This document shows, in pieces, positions 54,534-63,471 of a DNA stretch of 64,000 bases. The position numbers were made by a program, and so were the translations under genes. The stretch's first letter is position 1, and each line of letters begins with the position of its first letter. This stretch comes from Hyphomonadaceae bacterium JAD_PAG50586_4 (lineage in GTDB: Bacteria; Pseudomonadota; Alphaproteobacteria; Caulobacterales; Aquidulcibacteraceae), in NCBI GenBank assembly GCA_023242925.1, contig CP096134.1:2437501-2501500 (forward strand). The letters run 5' to 3'. The notes under the pieces are model-generated. The model worked only from the letters and a program-made list of their open reading frames with translations, had not been told where the DNA came from and searched no databases.

Positions 54534-56054
54534 ATGACCGCCGAGCGCCCCTCCCTCCGATTTGACCAGGCGCCGGCGGACCCGGTCGACAAATGGGCCG
54601 ACGACGATAAACCCCGCGAAGAATGCGGCGTGTTTGGCGTCTTCGGTTCAGAGGACGCGTCCGTCCTCACCGCCCTTGGCCTGCACGGCCTGCAGCATCG
54701 CGGCCAAGAGGGTTGCGGCATCGTCTCCTATGACGGCCGCTTCCACCACGAACGCCACCTTGGCCTCGTCGGCGAGCATTTCTCCGGCGAGAACATGCCC
54801 CACCGCCTGCCCGGCACCTCGGCCATCGGCCACACCCGCTACGCCACGCAAGGCGGCACCATTCTTCGCAACGTCCAGCCGCTCTTCGCCGACTTGGCGC
54901 TCGGCGGCTTCGCCGTCGCTCACAACGGCAACCTCACCAACGCCCGCGACCTGCGCGAACGCTTGGTCGAAGCCGGTGCGATCTTCCAATCCACCTCCGA
55001 CACCGAATGCATCCTGCAGCTGATCGCCAAGTCGCGAAAAGCCAAGGTGGTCGAGCGTTTCGTTGAGGCCCTGCACCAGATCGAAGGCGCCTACGCGCTG
55101 GTCGCCCTCACCAACAACATGATGATCGGCGCGCGCGATCCTGTCGGCATCCGCCCACTCGTGCTGGGCGACCGCGACGGCTCGCCGATCCTTGCCTCCG
55201 AAACCTGTGCGCTCGACATGATCGGCGCGCGCTTCGTGCGCACGATCGAGCCCGGCGAAGTGATCACCATCACCCGCCACATGGGCGAGATCACGATCGA
55301 CAGCCACTTCCCGTTCCCACGCCGCCAAGCGCGCTCGTGCCTGTTCGAGTTCGTCTACTTCGCGCGACCTGATTCCGTGGTCGACGGCCGCTCTGTCTAT
55401 GACGTGCGCAAGCGCATGGGCCGCAGGCTCGCGCAGGAGACGGGCGTGGAAGCCGACGTGGTCGTGCCGGTGCCGGATTCGGGCGTGCCGTCCGCGATGG
55501 GGTACGCACTCGAAAGCGGCATCCCGTATGAGCTCGGCATTATCCGCAGCCATTATGCCGGCCGCACCTTCATTCAGCCGAAGCAAGAGATTCGCCAGCT
55601 CGGCGTGCGCCTAAAGCACGCCGCCAACCGCGAAGTGCTCAAAGGCAAGCGCGTCGTGCTCGTGGATGATTCAATCGTACGCGGCACCACCTCGCGCAAG
55701 ATCGTGCAGATGGTGCGTGAAGCGGGCGCGGCCGAAGTGCATTTCCGCTCGGCCTCGCCGCCGATCAAATTCCCCGACTTCTACGGCATCGACATGCCGA
55801 GCGTAGATCAGCTCATGGCCGCGCAAATGACGCTTGAGGAAATGCGTAAATCGCTGGGCGTTGATACGCTGGGCTTCCTTTCGGTCGAGGGGCTTTACGC
55901 CGCGATGGGCGCGGAGCTGCGCAACCCTGCTGAGCCGCAATTCACCGACCATTGCTTCACCGGCGAATATCCAACCACGCTGACGGACCACGCCTCCGAC
56001 CGCGCCGACAAGGATTTCCAACTCTCGCTGCTGGCCGAAAACGCCGCGGAATAA
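54534..56054 (+). CDS. purF: Amidophosphoribosyltransferase
   Basis: First step of purine synthesis, moving ammonia from glutamine to PRPP. 506 residues. A ~30-residue propeptide precedes the catalytic Cys of EECGVFGVFGSEDAS. Glutaminase motifs GHTRYATQGGTILRN and AHNGNLTNARDL, and the PRPP loop VVLVDDSIVRGTTSRK are present. The cysteines that hold the Fe-S cluster in Bacillus PurF are mostly missing (FPDFYGID, TDHCFTGEYPT), so a cluster is unlikely. Confidence 0.97.
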   Translation: MTAERPSLRFDQAPADPVDKWADDDKPREECGVFGVFGSEDASVLTALGLHGLQHRGQEGCGIVSYDGRFHHERHLGLVGEHFSGENMPHRLPGTSAIGHTRYATQGGTILRNVQPLFADLALGGFAVAHNGNLTNARDLRERLVEAGAIFQSTSDTECILQLIAKSRKAKVVERFVEALHQIEGAYALVALTNNMMIGARDPVGIRPLVLGDRDGSPILASETCALDMIGARFVRTIEPGEVITITRHMGEITIDSHFPFPRRQARSCLFEFVYFARPDSVVDGRSVYDVRKRMGRRLAQETGVEADVVVPVPDSGVPSAMGYALESGIPYELGIIRSHYAGRTFIQPKQEIRQLGVRLKHAANREVLKGKRVVLVDDSIVRGTTSRKIVQMVREAGAAEVHFRSASPPIKFPDFYGIDMPSVDQLMAAQMTLEEMRKSLGVDTLGFLSVEGLYAAMGAELRNPAEPQFTDHCFTGEYPTTLTDHASDRADKDFQLSLLAENAAE

Positions 56055-56098
56055 ACTTATCCATGAGCGCGGGCGCTGAGCTAAACTCAGCTTCAATC

Positions 56099-56809
56099 AT
56101 GACTGACACATCCAAACGTATTGCCCTGGTGACGGGCGCCTCGCGCGGCATTGGCCGCGCTGTCGCTCTTGAGCTCGCCCGCCAGAATTGGCGCGTCATC
56201 GTCATCGCCCGCGCCACCAAGGCGCTTGAGGCGCTGGACGATGAGATCAAGGCGCTGGGCGGTGAAGCGACACTCGTACCGAGCGATCTACGCGACTACG
56301 ACGGCCTCGATCGCTTGGGCGGCGCGCTGTTCGAACGCTTCGGCAAGCTCGATGGCCTCGCGGCATGCGCCGGCGTGCTGGGCTCGCTGACGCCAACCCA
56401 TCAGGTCACGCCGGCGATCATGGAAGAGACGTTCGGCGTGAACTTCATCGCCAATTGGCGCCTGATCCGGGCCATGCACCCTTTGCTACGCGCCTCCGAT
56501 GCGGGACGCGCCGTGTTCGTCACCTCGGGCGCCTCGAAGAACCCGCGCGCCTATTGGAGCCCGTACGCGGCGTCCAAAGCCGCGCTCGACGCGATGGTCA
56601 CGTCCTACGCCGCCGAACTCAACGTGACGCCGATCAAAGCCAACCTCTTCAACCCTGGCCCCACGCGCACAGCGATGCGCGCCAAGGCGTTTCCCGGCGA
56701 AGACCCGATGACGCTGCCGACGCCGGAAGAGGCCGCGCCATCCATCGTCGCCATGCTCACCCCGAGTTACACGCAAAACGGCGCGTGGGTTCAGTTCGAA
56801 CGCAAATGA
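56099..56809 (+). CDS. Short-chain dehydrogenase/reductase
   Basis: 236 residues from the ATG at 56099 (MTDTSKRIALVTGASRGIGR). Cofactor motif TGASRGIG, NNAG-like ACAGVLG and the catalytic YAASK with the upstream Ser in VTSGAS are present, so it should be an active NAD(P)-dependent oxidoreductase. A basic RATK after strand 2 favours NADPH. It follows purF in related genomes too. Its stop overlaps the next start (ATGA). Confidence 0.92.
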   Translation: MTDTSKRIALVTGASRGIGRAVALELARQNWRVIVIARATKALEALDDEIKALGGEATLVPSDLRDYDGLDRLGGALFERFGKLDGLAACAGVLGSLTPTHQVTPAIMEETFGVNFIANWRLIRAMHPLLRASDAGRAVFVTSGASKNPRAYWSPYAASKAALDAMVTSYAAELNVTPIKANLFNPGPTRTAMRAKAFPGEDPMTLPTPEEAAPSIVAMLTPSYTQNGAWVQFERK

Positions 56810-58011
56810 GCAGCGCGATGCAGCGCTACGACAGCATCGTCATCGGCGGCGGCGCCGCGGGGCTTTATGCGGCGCTGCATGCCGGCAAACGCGGACGACG
56901 CGTTCTGCTGCTGGAGCACAATGCAGAGATCGGCGCGAAGATTTTGATCTCCGGCGGCGGGCGCTGCAATTTCACGAACCTGCACGCCGCACCCGATCGC
57001 TTCATCTCCGCCAATCCGCATTTCGCACGTTCCGCGCTCGCGCGGCACACGCAAGCTGATTTCATCGCGCTGATCGAAAAGCACCGCATCGCCTATTACG
57101 AAAAGACGCTGGGCCAACTCTTCTGCGAGGGTGCGCGTTCGGCGCGGAAGATCGTGCGGATGCTGATGGATGAATGCGCGGCTGCAGGCGTCGATATCCG
57201 CACCAATCACCGCATCCATGCGGTGCGCCGCAGCGATCGCTTTGTCGTTGAAACCATGATCGGGCCGTTCGAGAGCGAGACGCTCACCATCGCCACCGGC
57301 GGCTTCCCAATTCCAAAACTCGGCGCGACCGGCTTTGCCTTCGACATCGCCAAGCAATTTGGCGTGCCGCTCGTCGAGACTCGCCCCGGCCTCGTCCCGC
57401 TCACATTCGCTGAATCCGATCTTGCCTGGATGCGGCCGCTCTCGGGTGTCTCTGCCGAAATCATCGCGGGCGCCGGCAAAGCCGCATTCCGCGAAGCCGC
57501 ACTCTTCACCCATCGCGGCCTCTCCGGCCCCGCCATCCTGCAAGCCTCGTCGTATTGGCGCAAAGGCGAAAGTATCGTCATCGATTGGTTGCCCGACGCG
57601 CCCGAAGACATCCTCGCCGCACGCAAGCGCGAACAGCCAAAAGCCCAGTTGAAAACCGTGTTGGCAGACTTCATGTCCGAGCGGCTGGCGGACGCGCTCC
57701 TTCAATCTTGGCGCACCGACGCCTCGCCGGCGGTCCAAGAAATAGGCGCATTTAAAGACACGGCGCTGCTCGATCTGACGCGCGCGTTCAAATCCTTCTC
57801 GCTCACGCCGAACGGCGACGAAGGCTATGCGAAAGCCGAAGTCATGGTCGGCGGCATCGACACCAACGCGCTCTCACAGCAAACCATGCAAGCGCGCGCC
57901 GCGCCCGGCCTCTTCTTCATCGGCGAAGCGGTCGACGTCACCGGCTGGCTCGGCGGCTACAATTTCCAATGGGCCTGGTCCAGCGGCTGGGCCGCAGGGC
58001 AAGTGATCTAG
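56806..58011 (+). CDS. HI0933/YhiN-type flavoprotein oxidoreductase
   Basis: 401 residues from the ATG at 56806. The FAD-binding motif YDSIVIGGGAAGLYAALHAG, the family signature KILISGGGRCNFTNLHAAPD, and the end VMVGGIDTNALSQQTMQARA with FFIGEAVDVTGWLGGYNFQW are diagnostic. Proteins of this family bind FAD; the substrate is unknown, though a role in tRNA or cofactor modification has been proposed for relatives. Coupled to the SDR by overlap. Confidence 0.93.
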   Translation: MSSAMQRYDSIVIGGGAAGLYAALHAGKRGRRVLLLEHNAEIGAKILISGGGRCNFTNLHAAPDRFISANPHFARSALARHTQADFIALIEKHRIAYYEKTLGQLFCEGARSARKIVRMLMDECAAAGVDIRTNHRIHAVRRSDRFVVETMIGPFESETLTIATGGFPIPKLGATGFAFDIAKQFGVPLVETRPGLVPLTFAESDLAWMRPLSGVSAEIIAGAGKAAFREAALFTHRGLSGPAILQASSYWRKGESIVIDWLPDAPEDILAARKREQPKAQLKTVLADFMSERLADALLQSWRTDASPAVQEIGAFKDTALLDLTRAFKSFSLTPNGDEGYAKAEVMVGGIDTNALSQQTMQARAAPGLFFIGEAVDVTGWLGGYNFQWAWSSGWAAGQVI

Positions 58012-58475
58012 TCCGCGAAGCGTTTCGCAATCAGCGCGATCGGCACGCCAACGAGCAGCGTGTGCGCGAGCAAGCCGCCGTAGAAGAATTGATTGAACTC
58101 CGGCGCTTGGATCGCGCCATCGCCTGCGTTTGAGAATGGGACAACGATGAGGTTCATCACCGCATAGAGCGCCAACCCGTAGATCACGCCGCTCAATAGA
58201 GGCGCGCGATTGAGCGCGGGAACAGCTCGGGTCGCGGCGACGAAGAACGCGGCCATGATCGTCGTCATCACGAAGTGCAGCGCAAGACCAAGCGCGGCCG
58301 TATTCCAGCCGCCCGCGACAGCCGCGTCGCGTCCCAGCAAGCCAGCCGCTACGGATTGGAAAACTCGCATCGGCGCAACGTCGTGGGCGATGTTCCAGTG
58401 AACGCATGCGTAGGTGATGTCGAGCGCACCGGCGACGAGGCCGCCGAGCACGGTCGCAGTAAAGGGCTTGGCCAT
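58008..58475 (-). CDS. Four-helix integral membrane protein, unknown function
   Basis: 155 residues with hydrophobic stretches at about 7-27, 60-82, 92-115 and 128-148 (LGGLVAGALDITYACVHWNI, LALHFVMTTIMAAFFVAATR, GVIYGLALYAVMNLIVVPFS). GLLGRDAAVAGGWNTAALGL is a conserved-looking loop, but I cannot name the family. Convergent with the flavoprotein gene, overlapping it by four bases. Confidence 0.7.
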   Translation of the reverse strand: MAKPFTATVLGGLVAGALDITYACVHWNIAHDVAPMRVFQSVAAGLLGRDAAVAGGWNTAALGLALHFVMTTIMAAFFVAATRAVPALNRAPLLSGVIYGLALYAVMNLIVVPFSNAGDGAIQAPEFNQFFYGGLLAHTLLVGVPIALIAKRFAD

Positions 58476-58538
58476 GTGCTCCTCCGCGCGCGAGCTAAGC
58501 GGGGCGCCTCGAACACACCACCTGATTGCGACGAACGC

Positions 58539-59887
58539 CTATTTCTTGTCTTTGTCTTCGTCGAACGGGTTCTTACCCGCCTTCACGATGAGGCGGATGG
58601 GTGCTGCGTGCATGTTGAACGCTTCACGCAGGCCGTTGACCAGATAGCGCTTGTAGCTTTCCGGCATGTCTTCTGCGCGCGAGCAGATCAGCACGAACGT
58701 CGGCGGGCGGGCTTTGATCTGGGTGAGGTAGCGCGGCTTGATGCGCTTGCCGTGCACGGCCGGCGGCGGGTGGCGCGCGATTGTCGCGTAGAGCCAGTCG
58801 TTCAAATCTTTGGTTTTGATCCGTGCGGTCCAATCGCCATGCGCTTCCTCAACCGCCTTCATCACGCGATCAAGGCCTACGCCAGAGAGCGCAGCCACCG
58901 TCACCAGCGGCGCCCGCGCGCTTGCGGCAGGCTTTCGCGCGCCACCAGTTTCATCTCTTCGAAGTGCGCGCGACTGTCTTCGATCTGGTCCCATTTCGCC
59001 AACACGAAGATAAGCGAGCGGCCCTCACGGATGACGAGATCGGCGATGGTGAGATCCTGTTTCTCGAACGCGTCGCGCGCATCCATCACCAGCACGCATA
59101 CATCGGCAAACCGGATCGCGTGCAAAGTCTCGCCGACGGACAGGCGCTCAAGCTTGGCTTGCACCTTCGCCTTCTTGCGCATGCCTGCGGTGTCGATCAG
59201 GCGATACTTCTTGTCGTTCCAACTCCAATCGATCGAGATCGAGTCGCGCGTTATGCCAGCTTCGGGGCCAACCAGCAGGCGGTCCTCGCCGATCAGCGCA
59301 TTCACCAGCGTGGACTTGCCCGCGTTCGGACGACCGACAATAGCGATATGGATCGGGCGTTTCGGCTTCGCCGCTTCGTCCTCTTCTTCGCCCGGCACGG
59401 CGGCGTGAACGGCGATGGCGGCGAAGAGATCGCTGAAGCCTTCACCATGTTCGGCCGAGAGCGGGATCGGCGTGCCAAGGCCAAGCGCGAACGCTTCATT
59501 GGCGCCGGCGGAGCCTTGGCGGCCCTCGGCTTTGTTGGCGATCAGCACGACCGGTTTGTGGGCCCGGCGCAACAGCGCCGCGAACGCTTCATCCAGCGGC
59601 AGCACGCCAGCGCGCGCGTCCACGAGAAACAGGATCACATCGGCTTCGCGGATGGCGATTTCAGTCTGCTCGCGCATTCGGCTTTCGAGCGACGCATCTT
59701 TGATGTTTTCGAAGCCGGCGGTGTCGATCAGCGTGAAATCGAGATCGCCTAAGCGGCCAGCGGCCTCACGCCGGTCGCGCGTAACGCCCGGCGTGTCATC
59801 GACGATCGCGAGTTTTTTGCCGGCGAGACGATTGAACAATGTGGACTTGCCGACATTCGGCCGCCCGACGATCGCGAGTTTGATCAT
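58539..59887 (-). CDS. der: Der/EngA, double-GTPase ribosome assembly factor (one frameshift)
   Basis: Essential GTPase for 50S subunit maturation. 449 residues once repaired. First G domain: [34 protein letters not shown]. Second: [39 protein letters not shown]. The frame ends at about 58901 after [10 protein letters not shown]; a single extra G in the GGG near 58911-58913 gives [20 protein letters not shown] and the KH-like C-terminal domain ending in a Lys/Asp-rich tail. As der is essential, the break is most likely an assembly error. Confidence 0.95.
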
Positions 59888-59974
59888 CAGGTGTCAGGTG
59901 TCATGCCCCAAGTGTCGCAAGCAGCGGCGCGCCAAGCACGTAACTGGTTCCTGACACCTGACACCTGACACCTG
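59888..59974. repeat. Inverted TGACACC repeats between der and bamB
   Basis: CAGGTGTCAGGTGTCA (59888-59903) is the reverse complement of TGACACCTGACACCTG, present twice in overlapping register at 59952-59974 (three to four tandem TGACACC units). They could form a 16-base-pair hairpin with a 48-base loop directly upstream of der's start codon and just after bamB's stop. Confidence 0.75.
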
Positions 59975-59978
59975 CCTC

Positions 59979-61352
59979 TCAACGCAGAACGACGAGATTG
60001 GCCTCGTCCGTCACGATATAAATCTGATCGTTCGCAACGATCGGCGGAATGAACACAGGCTTACCGACATCGGCGGTAGCGACCGTTTGGCCGCTCTCCG
60101 GCGTCACGGCGATCACTTCGCCGACGGAGTTCGCGAGCACCAGACGGCCGCCGATCATCACCGGGCCGGTCCACGAAATCCGGCCCTCCCGACCGTTCTC
60201 ATCGCGGAAGCGACGCAATTGTTGCACCCAATAGGCGTTGCCTGTGTCTCGATCGAACGCTGCGAGCACACCGTCAGTGCTAACGGCATAGAGCACGTCG
60301 CCAGCGACGAGCGGGGTTTGCGTCGACGCGAAAGCGCGCGCCCAGCCGCGCTGGCCCGAGCGCACGTCAATGGCGGCAAGTACGCCAGAGTGGCTGGCCG
60401 CGAAAACAATCCCGTTGTCCAGCACAGGGCGCCCCGCGATGTCGTTGATCGCGGAGAGCGACGTGAGTTGGCCTGAGCGCGAGAGCGCATCCGACCACAG
60501 ACGACGACCATTGCCCCCGAGCAACGCCACCAATTCGCCAGAGGCAAACGGCGCGACCACTGTGTCGCCGTCGACAGCAACACTTGTGGCGGAGAGGATA
60601 CGCGCAGGCTCGGCGATAGCCTGGTATGTCCACAGCACTTCACCGCTGCCCGCATCGATCGCGAGCAATTCACTGTCATTGGTGATTGCATAGACGCGCG
60701 CGCCCACGACAGTCGGCGCCGATTGGAACGGCGCATCCGCTTGGCGGCGCCAAACTTCTTCGCCCGTGTTTGCGTCCATCGCGGCGATGAAGCCAAAACC
60801 CGTCGTCACGAACACACGGCCGCCAGCGGCCGCGACGCCGCCACCACGCGCAACGCGGTCCCGCGAGTCACGCGGGCGAAGATTCTCGCTCCACAGACGC
60901 GAGCCGTCGGTGGCGCTGAGCGCATGCACGCGATGATCGGCGTCGAGGAAAAATAGAGTACCGCCGGCGATCACCGGCGGCGCTGCGATCTGGGCGTTGT
61001 TGTTCGAGCCCTGGCCGAGATTGGCGCGCCAGGCGCGCTGCAAAACGGCGGAGCCCGTGGAAGGCGGCGGCGAATTGTCCGCGGTGCCGCCCGGCTGGCT
61101 CCATTCCACAACCTGCACCGGCGCCGGCACGACGATTGTCCGCGACGCGAGCGCGGGGTCGGGCGCGAGTTCTTGTTCGAACGCGAGGATGGAGATGCGG
61201 CCGTCTTCCGGCGCCGTCTGGCGCGGCGCGTCATCGCCACCATTGAACGGCCACACCGCATCGCCGACGCGGCTGACGGTTGAGCAAGCGGAAAGAGCCG
61301 CCATCGCCGCGAGCGCAGCGATTGGACCCAAGCTTCGGGTGATGCGGCTCAT
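59979..61352 (-). CDS. bamB: BamB-like outer-membrane assembly lipoprotein (PQQ-type beta propeller)
   Basis: Scaffold of the BAM complex that folds outer-membrane proteins. 457 residues: lipoprotein signal AALAAMAALSAC, then repeated propeller blades with the PQQ-type motif (ALSATDGSRLWSENLRPRD, AMDANTGEEVWRRQADAPFQ, AIDAGSGEVLWTYQAIAEPA, AIDVRSGQRGWARAFAS). Overlaps the TPR gene upstream by four bases. Placement next to der matches E. coli (yfgM-bamB-der). Confidence 0.94.
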   Translation of the reverse strand: MSRITRSLGPIAALAAMAALSACSTVSRVGDAVWPFNGGDDAPRQTAPEDGRISILAFEQELAPDPALASRTIVVPAPVQVVEWSQPGGTADNSPPPSTGSAVLQRAWRANLGQGSNNNAQIAAPPVIAGGTLFFLDADHRVHALSATDGSRLWSENLRPRDSRDRVARGGGVAAAGGRVFVTTGFGFIAAMDANTGEEVWRRQADAPFQSAPTVVGARVYAITNDSELLAIDAGSGEVLWTYQAIAEPARILSATSVAVDGDTVVAPFASGELVALLGGNGRRLWSDALSRSGQLTSLSAINDIAGRPVLDNGIVFAASHSGVLAAIDVRSGQRGWARAFASTQTPLVAGDVLYAVSTDGVLAAFDRDTGNAYWVQQLRRFRDENGREGRISWTGPVMIGGRLVLANSVGEVIAVTPESGQTVATADVGKPVFIPPIVANDQIYIVTDEANLVVLR

Positions 61353-62065
61353 TTCGTTTCTCCTTCGGATGGCGCCGGCGCTGCAGCGCCTTCCGTTGAA
61401 CTTGATCCAGGCGCAGGGCCCACGACCGCGAGTGCGACTTGCGCGCGCTGACGCACCGCTTCCGGCGCATCGAACGCAAGCGCTAGGCTCTCAAGATTTT
61501 GGCGTGCGAGATCGAGGTCGCCGCCTTCCCAGGCTTCGATAGCGAGCAATTCGCGCGCAAGATAGGAGACGCGACCTTCGCCCTCGATCAGTGGCTGCAG
61601 GCGCGTTTGCATCGCGGCGAGATCTTGGGTTTCAGCGGCGATGTAAGCGGCGCGCAATTGCGCGGTCTCACGCATGACAGGATCGCGTGCTTGTTCAGCA
61701 GCGGCGTCAAATTCCGCGAGCGCTGCTTCAAGATCGCCTTGTGCTTGCAAGACCGCGGCGTGCTCCATGCGCGCCATGGCGCGGAAGTGCTGCGGGCCTT
61801 CATCGCGCAAGCGTTCGAACTCAGTGTTGGCGGCGTCCAGATTGCCGGCGACAAGAAGTTGTTGTGCGGCGAGGTATTGATCGGAATGCTCGCGCGCGGT
61901 GTTGATCGTGTACCAGCGCCAGCCTTGCCAGATGCCGATGCCGACCACGATTGCGATCAAAGCGCCGAGAACCCAAACGCCATTTCTTTTGAAAAATTGG
62001 AGTACGCGGTCCTGGCGTAGACTCTCGTCGACTTCCTGGACAAATGAATCGGTTTCGTTGGTCAC
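61349..62065 (-). CDS. YfgM-like TPR protein, periplasmic chaperone partner of the Sec translocon
   Basis: 238 residues from a GTG at 62065 (VTNETDSFVQEVDESLRQDR) with AGGAAG upstream; a longer start at 62227 would overlap panB by about 100 bases. One N-terminal membrane helix (GVWVLGALIAIVVGIGIWQG), then TPR-like repeats (QYLAAQQLLVAGNLDAANTE, HAAVLQAQGDLEAALAEFDA) and an Ala/Pro/Ser-rich tail. Resembles YfgM/TPR_21 proteins. Coupled to bamB by overlap. Confidence 0.9.
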   Translation of the reverse strand: MTNETDSFVQEVDESLRQDRVLQFFKRNGVWVLGALIAIVVGIGIWQGWRWYTINTAREHSDQYLAAQQLLVAGNLDAANTEFERLRDEGPQHFRAMARMEHAAVLQAQGDLEAALAEFDAAAEQARDPVMRETAQLRAAYIAAETQDLAAMQTRLQPLIEGEGRVSYLARELLAIEAWEGGDLDLARQNLESLALAFDAPEAVRQRAQVALAVVGPAPGSSSTEGAAAPAPSEGETK

Positions 62066-62123
62066 GCCTGCTTCCTGGCCAAGCCCGCAGATCCGCGAAC
62101 CGCCCCCTAAAATCGCCGGCAAG

Positions 62124-62983
62124 CTAGCCGCGCTTGTCGCCCTGAGCAACGCGGGCCTGCCGTGCCTTGCTGAGGGAATAGGTCTCGGCTGCGGCAGGAA
62201 AACGGCGGGCGCGGACATCAGCCGCATATCCAGCGGCCGCTTTGTCGATTTCGGCCTTCAGATTAGCGTAGCGGCGAACGAATTTCGGGGTCCAGTCGAA
62301 TATCCCCAGCATGTCGTCGGTCACCAGGATCTGGCCGTCGCAGGCAGCGGAGGCGCCGATCCCGATCGTCGGAGCCGAAACGGCCGCCGAGATTTCGGGG
62401 ACCAAAGCCTCATCTACGCCCTCGACCACGATGGCGAAGGCGCCGGCCTTATCGGCCGCGCGCGCCTCGGCCAGCACTTGTTCGCGCTCTTCGGCGGTGC
62501 GCCCCTTGGCGCGGAATTTCCCGTCGATATTAACCGCTTGAGGGCGAAGGCCGACATGACCCATGACCGGAATACCACGCTCGACCATGTAAGCGATGGT
62601 TTTCGCAACCTGCGGCCCTGCCTCGACCTTCACGGCCGCAGCACCCGTTTCCTTGAGCAGACGCGCAGCATTGTTAAAGGCGACCTCGGAACTGCCCTCG
62701 TATGAACCGAAGGGCATATCGACCACGACCATGGCCTGCTTGGCCCCGCGCATCACGGCCTGACCATGCATGATCATCATCTCCATGGTGACGCCCACCG
62801 TGTTTGGCAGGCCGTGGATGACCATGCCGACGCTGTCGCCCACGAGCAGCAGATCGCAGTGCGGGTCGAGCATCTCCGCCATCGGCGCGGTGTACGCCGT
62901 CAGGCACACGATCGGATCACCCCCTTGCGGGCGCGAATGTCCGGGGCGGTGACACGACGAGGAGTTTCGGTATGGCGCGACAT
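62124..62983 (-). CDS. panB: 3-methyl-2-oxobutanoate hydroxymethyltransferase (one frameshift near N-terminus)
   Basis: First step of pantothenate synthesis. The true start is the ATG at 62983 with GGGAGG upstream: [20 protein letters not shown]. There the frame breaks at the C5 run 62920-62924; one added base joins it to [20 protein letters not shown] and gives 286 residues. Motifs: [40 protein letters not shown], and catalytic [18 protein letters not shown]. Without the repair a different N-terminus ([20 protein letters not shown]) would be read, which is not PanB-like. Confidence 0.95.
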
Positions 62984-63069
62984 GCGGACCTCCCATTAGT
63001 CCTTTGTTGCGCTGCACATAAAGGGCCAGCGGCTTGAGCGCCAGCTTAGTCGCCCGTTGGGGCTGAGCT

Positions 63070-63471
63070 TTAGTCCTGAGCCGCGCGGTAGGCTACCGCA
63101 CCGCCGACCAAAGCGCCCGTCGCCAGCAGGATTTGCGTCATGCCAAGGCCGATCGATTGCATCAGGCCAACGCCAGCCGTTTCGGCGGCGGCCGAGAGTT
63201 GCGGGCCATTGCTGATGGCGTTCTGCAAGCGGGCGGCTTCCAGGCTGCCGGCGGCGATGAGGTCCGGAGCGAATACGCCAACGACCGAATAAAGGCCCCA
63301 CGCGGTGGCGGCGGCGCCAGCCATCACACCGACAGTCTGAGTCCAGCTGCGCACCTTCGCCGCGCGCTCGACGCGCGCCACGCCGTGGCTGACATTGACC
63401 GTGAAGCCAGCGTCAATCGGTTCTTCTATCTCCGCGAAGGAGCTTTTCAGTAGGGCGTTGAAGTCACTCAT
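63070..63471 (-). CDS. Membrane protein coupled to the ECF sigma factor
   Basis: 133 residues. A soluble N-terminus ([20 protein letters not shown]) is followed by a membrane segment ([20 protein letters not shown]) and a second near the C-terminus ([20 protein letters not shown]). Its start overlaps the sigma factor stop by four bases (ATGA). Such coupling usually marks an anti-sigma factor or a signal receiver; no zinc anti-sigma motif (HxxxCxxC) is seen, so its mechanism is unclear. Confidence 0.65.
   Translation of the reverse strand: MSDFNALLKSSFAEIEEPIDAGFTVNVSHGVARVERAAKVRSWTQTVGVMAGAAATAWGLYSVVGVFAPDLIAAGSLEAARLQNAISNGPQLSAAAETAGVGLMQSIGLGMTQILLATGALVGGAVAYRAAQD

Noticed and set aside
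33864..62983. Treating pepA, rsmA, pyrC', der and panB as pseudogenes
   Set aside because: Each is intact apart from one base at or near a G/C run, and several are essential; an assembly indel is simpler.
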